Shown: in pieces, positions 39,513-43,939 of the stretch
Position numbering within the stretch: position 1 is the first letter of the stretch
How the letters are laid out: each line of letters opens with the position of its first letter
IMG/VR virus record: IMGVR_UViG_3300033571_006244
Location: 1-43,939 of that record
Direction: 5' to 3' (one strand)
From: a virus
Length of the DNA: 43,939 bases
Notes under the pieces: model-generated
Told to the model about the DNA's origin: nothing
Databases searched by the model: none
Seen by the model: only the letters and a program-made list of their open reading frames with translations
Made by a program: the position numbers and the translations under genes

Positions 39513-39784
39513 TCACTGTCTTCGTGCCGTAAATTGTCTGTGCTATTTAAGATACTTTCGATAACATCAAGATCATCGCGTACACGATCATAATCACGCT
39601 TTTGTGCCATCTTAATTGCTCTCTTTAGTAGACTGGGTTTGATTTCAAGTTCTTCAGCAATGTGCTTAACTGTGTCATTTAGACCTTCATTAAGTGTTTC
39701 GATTTCAGTCATTACAGTTGAGCTTTCGCTAATTAGCTGCTTGAGCTTGGCACGTTCTTCTGGATTAAAGTTACGAGTTGTCAT
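39509..39784 (-). CDS. dsbA: DsbA-like double-stranded DNA-binding late-transcription factor
   Basis: A 91-aa helical protein. LISESSTVMTEIETLNEGLNDTVKHIAEELEIKPSLLKRAIKMA closely follows, as I remember it, the DsbA family of T4-like phages (T4 DsbA is 89 aa), which binds double-stranded DNA near late promoters. The start is ATG 39784 (MTTRNFNPEE), with AGAGGAAAAA before it. The longer frame begins at a TTG within that site. It overlaps the gene upstream by 14 bases. It would fit with the TATAAATA late element at 41731. Confidence 0.85.
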   Translation of the reverse strand: MTTRNFNPEERAKLKQLISESSTVMTEIETLNEGLNDTVKHIAEELEIKPSLLKRAIKMAQKRDYDRVRDDLDVIESILNSTDNLRHEDSE

Positions 39785-40214
39785 TTTTTTCCTCTTCAAA
39801 TAATGCTTCTAGCAGTTTAAATTGATGATAAGCTGCTATGTATTGTTCGCTATTATAGCGCGGTTCAATTTGTTTTGCACTATGATATTGCTGATATGCG
39901 TCTAAAAGTGTGGGATTTTTTTCAAACTTATCAAAGTCAGGCACAATGATATGAAACATTTCATTTAATAGCTGTATGTTTTCATATAGTTTATCAATAT
40001 TAATTTTATGTTTCTTGGTATTTACGTAGGGATTTGAAGTATCAATTTCTAAGTTGCCACTTATTTTAATACTGGCATTTTGATTGTTTATTACATTATT
40101 GGAGGATATATAATATCCTCCATTTGCTGCTGATGCAGCATTAATTGTATATACACCGTTACTAGTAGTTGTTGGAGTTATTGTTGTTGTTGTGTTAGAC
40201 GAAAACCAGCTCAT
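39771..40214 (-). CDS. Phage protein with Thr/Asn-rich start, unknown function
   Basis: A 147-aa protein. The N-terminal 75 residues are low-complexity, Thr/Ser/Asn rich and likely disordered or beta (NTTTTITPTTTSNGVYTINAA). The C-terminal half is helical and charged (IDKLYENIQLLNEMFHIIVPDFDKFEKN, then QYIAAYHQFKLLEALFEEEK). Possibly a virion-associated linker. ATG 40214 has GAGGTCGGAT before it. Function not recognised. Confidence 0.82.
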   Translation of the reverse strand: MSWFSSNTTTTITPTTTSNGVYTINAASAANGGYYISSNNVINNQNASIKISGNLEIDTSNPYVNTKKHKINIDKLYENIQLLNEMFHIIVPDFDKFEKNPTLLDAYQQYHSAKQIEPRYNSEQYIAAYHQFKLLEALFEEEKNDNS

Positions 40215-40227
40215 ATCCGACCTCAGA

Positions 40228-40584
40228 TCAGATCTTTACAGGCTGATCCTCTCTTGACTTTTTATAGTTTACAGCATATTTGTCAGGACTGCAATTAAAT
40301 TTTTTAACAAAAGCTGAACGAAGTTTTTTTGGCTCAACTCTAAATTTTTCGCATATACTTTGCATTAACATATCTATAGCATCATATTTTGTATCAGGTA
40401 TATGCTTTAAATTATGTTCAAGTTGATCTACTGCATTAGTCAATGATTGTTTTATATTTTCTTTGACGCTTACATCATAACGCCAACGACTAGCCATTAA
40501 GCTGCGGGCACCCGCACTAACAGGATATTTAGATTGTACAGCAATACTCATAACTGCTTCTTGTATAAATTCTTTACTACGCAT
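40228..40584 (-). CDS. Phage protein with capsid-targeting-like N-terminus
   Basis: A 118-aa basic protein. It starts MRSKEFIQEA, which resembles the T4 capsid-targeting sequence MKTYQEFIAEA that sends internal proteins into the prohead and is cut by protease gp21 after an I/L-x-E. Cleavage here would follow residue 9. The body is helical (ENIKQSLTNAVDQLEHNLKHIPDTKYDAIDMLMQSICEKF), with a basic end. It starts in TAATG overlap with the 66-aa gene, which has a related start. An internal head protein is a reasonable inference. Confidence 0.8.
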   Translation of the reverse strand: MRSKEFIQEAVMSIAVQSKYPVSAGARSLMASRWRYDVSVKENIKQSLTNAVDQLEHNLKHIPDTKYDAIDMLMQSICEKFRVEPKKLRSAFVKKFNCSPDKYAVNYKKSREDQPVKI

Positions 40585-40784
40585 TAAAATTTCCCGTCTG
40601 ATCTTAATTTAGGAACTTTTCCGCCTGCTCCAACATTAAAACCTAACTTAGCAGCTTGTTTAGAATCTTCTCCTGGTTTGACATCCTGCGTCATTGCCAT
40701 AGAATAACGTGGATCATTGGCTTCTCGTTTGTTCTTAGGAATATAGCCAACTCCGCCCGTTTCCATTATTTCTTTTAATCTCAT
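40584..40784 (-). CDS. Small basic protein with related MRLKEIME start
   Basis: A 66-aa protein starting at ATG 40784 (MRLKEIMETGGVGYIPKNKRE), with GGAACTGCTG before it; the longer frame lies inside the upstream gene. The rest is Gly/Lys rich and probably disordered (PRYSMAMTQDVKPGEDSKQAAKLGFNVGAGGKVPKLRSDGKF). The start fits the same targeting or cleavage pattern (IME) as its neighbours. Function unknown; it may be packaged in the head. Confidence 0.78.
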   Translation of the reverse strand: MRLKEIMETGGVGYIPKNKREANDPRYSMAMTQDVKPGEDSKQAAKLGFNVGAGGKVPKLRSDGKF

Positions 40785-41563
40785 CAGCAGTTCCATTTGC
40801 GTAGTGATTTATTAATACGGCTATTAGGATCTCTTGCTGTTTTTGCACTGGTGCGCTTTTTCTTCATGCCTCTCATTCTAGCACAAAAGCTTTTGCGACG
40901 CTTACTTGCTTTGCTGCCTTTTTTTAATTTGCTGGGTTTAGTAGTTACTGCGGTTTGTAGTTTGCTACCAGGATGACTACGACGATAACTAGCTACACCT
41001 TTCTTATTAAGACCGCCATTCTTGTTCTTACCCTTTTTAGTTTGCCAAGCTTCAGCTTCATTTAACAAATCTAAATCATCAACAAATTCTAGATCTTCCC
41101 AAATAATTTCAGGATCTACGCCATGTTGTTCTGCCCAATCCTCAATCATTTCTTCAATCATATCAAAGTCAGACTCGAGTTCTAAATCTTCAGATAATAC
41201 TGAAGAGTCAATATCATTGCTTTCATTCTTAACACAATTATTAACTCTTACTCCGCCCTTCATTTTGGTTCCTTCTTTATGCCAGCCAGTCCAGCATTTG
41301 GGATCCAATCTTTGCTTTTCTTCATCCATTTCATCTTTTGGCTTTTTACCAGCCTTCTTCATTGAAATTGCAATAGCAGCTTGCTGGGCAGCATTAGCAG
41401 CTTCATCATATCTATTGTACTTTTTACGTACAGGTTCAAGGTCCTTGCCGTCTTTACCAGCTTGAGCTAAAGCTTTCATACCTTCTTTGCCATATTTCAT
41501 CATGCCTTTTGCAGCACGACTCATAGTTTTAGCTTCTTCTGTAATTATTTCTTTTATTCTCAT
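40784..41563 (-). CDS. Basic phage protein, capsid-targeting-like start, Cys-bearing tail
   Basis: A 259-aa protein of several parts. MRIKEIITEEAK is the targeting-like start. AAKGMMKYGKEGMKAL, then LEPVRKKYNRYDEAANAAQQAAIAI, is a lysine-rich helical part. DPKCWTGWHKEGTKMKGGVRVNNC (about 86-109) is a motif I recall repeated in T4-like phage proteins. An acidic helix follows (about 120-168). The tail (about 180-259) is very basic, with RRKSFCARMRGMKKKRT and DPNSRINKSLRKWNC; the tail resembles a DUF6321-type domain. DNA packaging or head-core functions are possible, but nothing proves it. ATG 41563 overlaps the 46-aa stop. Confidence 0.85.
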   Translation of the reverse strand: MRIKEIITEEAKTMSRAAKGMMKYGKEGMKALAQAGKDGKDLEPVRKKYNRYDEAANAAQQAAIAISMKKAGKKPKDEMDEEKQRLDPKCWTGWHKEGTKMKGGVRVNNCVKNESNDIDSSVLSEDLELESDFDMIEEMIEDWAEQHGVDPEIIWEDLEFVDDLDLLNEAEAWQTKKGKNKNGGLNKKGVASYRRSHPGSKLQTAVTTKPSKLKKGSKASKRRKSFCARMRGMKKKRTSAKTARDPNSRINKSLRKWNC

Positions 41564-41706
41564 GGTCTGCCCTGTCCCTTATACTTTTTAAAACTACGTT
41601 TCTTATGTTTGTTCATCGAACTAAGTTTAATATTGCCAAGACCCTGACTTGTACCTTTATCTACAGGGAACCGAATTACTTTAACTTCTTTAGGGGCCTT
41701 GGCCAT
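41560..41706 (-). CDS. 48-aa basic phage protein
   Basis: A short gene, ATG 41706 to TGA 41560. GGAG lies 7 bases upstream, and a TATAAATA late promoter (41731-41738) sits in front. The protein starts MAKAPKEVKVIRFPVDKG and ends with a very basic tail (MNKHKKRSFKKYKGQGRP). It overlaps the 259-aa gene in ATGA, so it leads a late four-gene unit down to 40228. A nucleic-acid-binding or head protein is likely from charge alone. Confidence 0.8.
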   Translation of the reverse strand: MAKAPKEVKVIRFPVDKGTSQGLGNIKLSSMNKHKKRSFKKYKGQGRP

Positions 41707-41716
41707 AGTTGATCTC

Positions 41717-42646
41717 CTACTTATAAAAAGTATTTATAAGAGAAATTTCGTTTTGAATAGTAGCTACAGAATCTTCCGGTGTTAAACAGAAAGAAAGATA
41801 TGGCGCTCGTAGTTTAGAAATTGGTTCAAAATCTGGAGAAGCACATACCTTTTTCATATCTTCTTCAAATATTTTCTTAAATTTTTCATTAGGCTTTGGC
41901 AATGCAAATACAAGTATAGATTGCAGTGAAAATTCCTTCATGCCTAATTCATTTGCAGTTGGGGCATTGGGAAAATAAGATAACCGTTGAGGAGATGAAA
42001 CAACTAAAGCATTTAAATTTTGCATATCTGGTACAGTGAATACTGTATAATCTGCCTCTTTATTTTCTATAGCCAATTTAATTTCAGGACTGGTTTTATA
42101 ATTGATAGTTTTTACTTTGTCTGCAATACCATATTTTTTAACAAAGATATCGTTCAAAACAATAGATCCTGGCGCAGTAAGCGTTGTAGCCATAAATGTT
42201 TCTTTTGACGAACCTTTAATCTTAGCCACTAACTGATCAATTGTTTTTACGTCTGAATCACTAGCAACCATAATTGCATATGTATTTTTTCCTATGCTTG
42301 TGCTAATAACAAAGTCTTTGTCACGATCAAACTCCGAGTCTTTATTGGTAATACGATTAAAAGTAAATGTTGAGACGCCGTTGTACAAAACAACATTTCT
42401 GCCATTTCGAGCTTCTGTTAAAGCTCTTAACATTGAAGTGTCCCCTTGTGCTCCTTGTACTACACCAAGTCGATATTCTCTTTCATTTTGAACACTGTTT
42501 AGTACTTTTGTAATACCGACTACTATCTGTCCGCCAGATCCAACTACTGGTAAACTGGTATAGATATCAACTACGGGTTTATTTTGTGCCATTACTGGAC
42601 TAGATAGAAAAAGACTTACTATTGCAATTTTAAGACCATTTAGCAT
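41717..42646 (-). CDS. Bug/TctC-family periplasmic solute-binding protein
   Basis: A 309-aa protein of the tripartite tricarboxylate transporter substrate-binding (Bug/TctC) family. A Sec signal peptide (MLNGLKIAIVSLFLSSPVMAQ) leads. The family beginning is VVDIYTSLPVVGSGGQIVVGI, and the middle has TLTAPGSIVLNDIFVKKYG and YKTSPEIKLAIENKEADYTVF. Two cysteines near the end (KKVCASPDF, LSFCLTPED) match the usual disulfide. These proteins capture carboxylates in the periplasm of Gram-negative bacteria and are abundant in Burkholderiales. No TctA/TctB genes follow. The stop is TAG, with eight sense codons and then TAA in frame. A host-derived gene is likely. Confidence 0.9.
   Translation of the reverse strand: MLNGLKIAIVSLFLSSPVMAQNKPVVDIYTSLPVVGSGGQIVVGITKVLNSVQNEREYRLGVVQGAQGDTSMLRALTEARNGRNVVLYNGVSTFTFNRITNKDSEFDRDKDFVISTSIGKNTYAIMVASDSDVKTIDQLVAKIKGSSKETFMATTLTAPGSIVLNDIFVKKYGIADKVKTINYKTSPEIKLAIENKEADYTVFTVPDMQNLNALVVSSPQRLSYFPNAPTANELGMKEFSLQSILVFALPKPNEKFKKIFEEDMKKVCASPDFEPISKLRAPYLSFCLTPEDSVATIQNEISLINTFYK
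41731..41738 (-). promoter_or_regulatory. T4-type late promoter TATAAATA
   Basis: A perfect TATAAATA on the minus strand (41738-41731), inside the end of the TctC gene and 24 bases before ATG 41706, with GGAG between. Position and sequence match a T4 late promoter exactly. Confidence 0.75.
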
Positions 42647-43826
42647 TTATTACTCCTAAGCTATATCTGTCTGAGTATATGTGTTTATTCAGTAAATTTT
42701 TATTTTCAATTTTTGCATATTTCTTAAAGAAATATTCATTTTGTTCTTTTAAAGCATCGCGAGGAACACTAGAATTATTAGTTAGCATCCCAACAATTTT
42801 TAGATCAGATGATTCTGTACTGTGTTTAGGTGCCTTGAATATTTCATCATTCCAGTGTTTATATATCAATCGAGTGTATGAACGTTGAAAATTTTGTTCT
42901 TGATCGTGTGCTTTTACTAGAGAATTCATTTTTTGATGTCTAAATAGCTTCTCTTGATTTAACATAAATGATGCATAAAAAGCAGCATTAGTTTCTAACG
43001 CTTGTTTTATTACATGACTTTGTTTAATCGGTATAAGAGGAACATCAGGAGTCCAAAAGAAACTTTCAAATGTATAAATGTTATTAATCTCACCCATTTG
43101 TATCAGTTTTACACTGTGCATTGTGACATCGCTAAAGTGAAATATCAATTCATTGCGAAACATTCTTAAATTTGGTTTTTCAGTACCCCTGAGGAAACAA
43201 GTCTTCTTTCCTGTATCAATAGTTTTATTATTATGATGCTGTTGAAAGAAATTTCTTACAAATGGTGTTGTACTAGCAAGAAAACTGGCGTTTGTTGCAT
43301 ATTGATCCATTCCGAGAAAACTAAATTTTCTAGTAGTTACATCGTCAACTAGAAAATCACTTGAATCTAGTAAAGTTAATTTTGTATTTGAACTCTTTTT
43401 TAATGCTTCTTGCAACGCAGGCAATGCTGCGTATTCATATTCTAAAAGTATTTTAAGTGATTGATCATTTAACATTAATGATCTATCTATATTTTTAATT
43501 GCGTTGCTTTGATGTACAACTTGTATTTCGTCAATAAAAATGTCATTGTCTAAAAATACATTTAAAACTTCGTGACTATCTGCTCCGCCTGAATAACTTA
43601 AAATTATATATTCATAAGTATCTCTAAGTTGTTGCGCTCTTATTCGATATAGTTCTTGTAGTGAAATGTCAGGTTCAATTTGCCAGTCAATTTTTCTAAA
43701 TATCTCATCATTAAACTTAAAATGTACAGGTAAATTTCCGTACACTAACATATCATCTAAAAGTTCTTGACGATTGATGTAAATTTTATTATTGTATTCA
43801 TAATAACCACAATGTAGTTGTATCAT
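42630..43826 (-). CDS. PP-loop ATPase, asparagine-synthase/QueC-like fold, unknown substrate
   Basis: A 398-aa protein with an ATP-pyrophosphatase loop YIILSYSGGADSHEVL (about 92-107, SGGxDS). A long N-terminal domain precedes it. QueC would be about 220-230 aa with a CxxC-type zinc site, which this lacks, so QueC is unlikely. Asparagine-synthase-like, PAPS-reductase-like or tRNA-thiolation-like adenylation are other options. It could adenylate a carboxylate before amidation. The start ATG 43826 is 7 bases after a -10 box with no ribosome binding site. It overlaps the TctC gene by 17 bases, so the two are coupled. Confidence 0.85.
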   Translation of the reverse strand: MIQLHCGYYEYNNKIYINRQELLDDMLVYGNLPVHFKFNDEIFRKIDWQIEPDISLQELYRIRAQQLRDTYEYIILSYSGGADSHEVLNVFLDNDIFIDEIQVVHQSNAIKNIDRSLMLNDQSLKILLEYEYAALPALQEALKKSSNTKLTLLDSSDFLVDDVTTRKFSFLGMDQYATNASFLASTTPFVRNFFQQHHNNKTIDTGKKTCFLRGTEKPNLRMFRNELIFHFSDVTMHSVKLIQMGEINNIYTFESFFWTPDVPLIPIKQSHVIKQALETNAAFYASFMLNQEKLFRHQKMNSLVKAHDQEQNFQRSYTRLIYKHWNDEIFKAPKHSTESSDLKIVGMLTNNSSVPRDALKEQNEYFFKKYAKIENKNLLNKHIYSDRYSLGVINAKWS

Positions 43827-43833
43827 ACATTAA

Positions 43834-43862
43834 TTTATACTATCTTAAATGTATAATATCAA
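43834..43862 (-). promoter_or_regulatory. Promoter for the PP-loop/TctC unit, predicted leaderless
   Basis: TTGATA (43862-43857) and TATAAA (43839-43834), 17-base spacer. ATG 43826 lies 7 bases after the -10 box, so the RNA would start at or one base before the start codon. The stretch TATAAATT also resembles a late element. Confidence 0.6.
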
Positions 43863-43867
43863 TTAAT

Positions 43868-43939
43868 TTAAGCGTCTCCGACCATTTTCTTACCAGGGCG
43901 CCCTTTATCTTTACCCTTCCAATAGCCAGTGAACTTTGG
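43868..43939 (-). CDS. C-terminal end of a phage protein (partial)
   Basis: Only the last 23 codons are in the window, ending TAA at 43868-43870. They read FTGYWKGKDKGRPGKKMVGDA after PK. The YWKGKDKGxPGKKMVG pattern is one I recall at the ends of T4-like phage proteins, alongside motifs such as GTKMKGGVRVNNC seen at 40784-41563. Too short for more. Confidence 0.65.
   Translation of the reverse strand, partial: PKFTGYWKGKDKGRPGKKMVGDA

Noticed and set aside
41022-41465. 147-aa plus-strand frame, Ser-rich
   Set aside because: Antisense to the lysine- and glutamate-rich 259-aa gene, whose codons give Ser/Phe on the other strand.
42630-43826. QueC candidate
   Set aside because: SGGADS is present but the protein is nearly twice QueC length and lacks the C-terminal zinc cysteines.

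Overview
This window is most likely part of a T4-like (tevenvirus-type) aquatic myovirus genome. The evidence is a gp43-type family B DNA polymerase (36194-38839), a gp45-like sliding clamp (34571-35302), a T4 RNase H-like 5' exonuclease (17668-18669), a DsbA-like late-transcription DNA-binding protein (39509-39784) and phage-type ThyA and DHFR. Gene packing is dense, with many ATGA/TAATG overlaps, and TATAAATA-like late promoters are present. The sequence is AT-rich. The host is not certain. A Bug/TctC solute-binding protein, a phthalate-dioxygenase-like Rieske enzyme and an autotransporter point to a Gram-negative host, perhaps betaproteobacterial (inference only).

Layout. Nearly all genes lie on the minus strand. 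The exceptions are the left-edge repeat protein (2-2092) and two virion-type genes (9517-11489). From left to right: sugar/glycan genes (GT-A-like repeats, DegT aminotransferase, epimerase) and nucleotide metabolism (ThyA, DHFR) at 2-5435. Small phage proteins, a class I amidotransferase, a CUA tRNA and a structured RNA at 5428-8168. A VWA/metallopeptidase-like gene and a MoxR-type AAA ATPase flank the two plus-strand structural genes (8170-12692). A field of small genes with consensus-like promoters and a tRNA-Gly follows (12738-19477). Next is a 7-deazaguanine precursor cluster (QueE, QueD, FolE) interrupted by a Rieske oxygenase and an SDR (19526-24390). Then come a GT-B glycosyltransferase, a second QueD-like protein and a 1089-aa autotransporter (24452-30248). 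A DpdA operon with two oxidoreductases runs into clamp, methyltransferase and polymerase (30351-38839). The right end holds DsbA, small proteins with capsid-targeting-like N-termini, a TctC protein and a PP-loop ATPase (38928-43939).

How the genes fit together. FolE, QueD and QueE make precursors of preQ0, and DpdA (32849-34294) is the phage transglycosylase family that puts 7-deazaguanines into DNA, so the virus probably carries 7-deazaguanine-modified DNA. QueC is not in the window. The Rieske oxygenase and SDR are translationally coupled inside this pathway, which suggests an oxidative tailoring step not described in known versions.

The most unusual signal is at 6688-8168. A 72-nt tRNA with anticodon CUA matches the architecture of pyrrolysine tRNA element by element. 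About 800 bases downstream, a gene with an ideal ribosome binding site has an in-frame TAG as its third codon. TAG is rarely a gene end here, and when it is, a TAA or TGA follows in frame within 0-8 codons in all four clear cases. Together these suggest amber suppression or recoding. Three promoters also place their -10 box 6-7 bases before a start codon, which predicts leaderless mRNAs.
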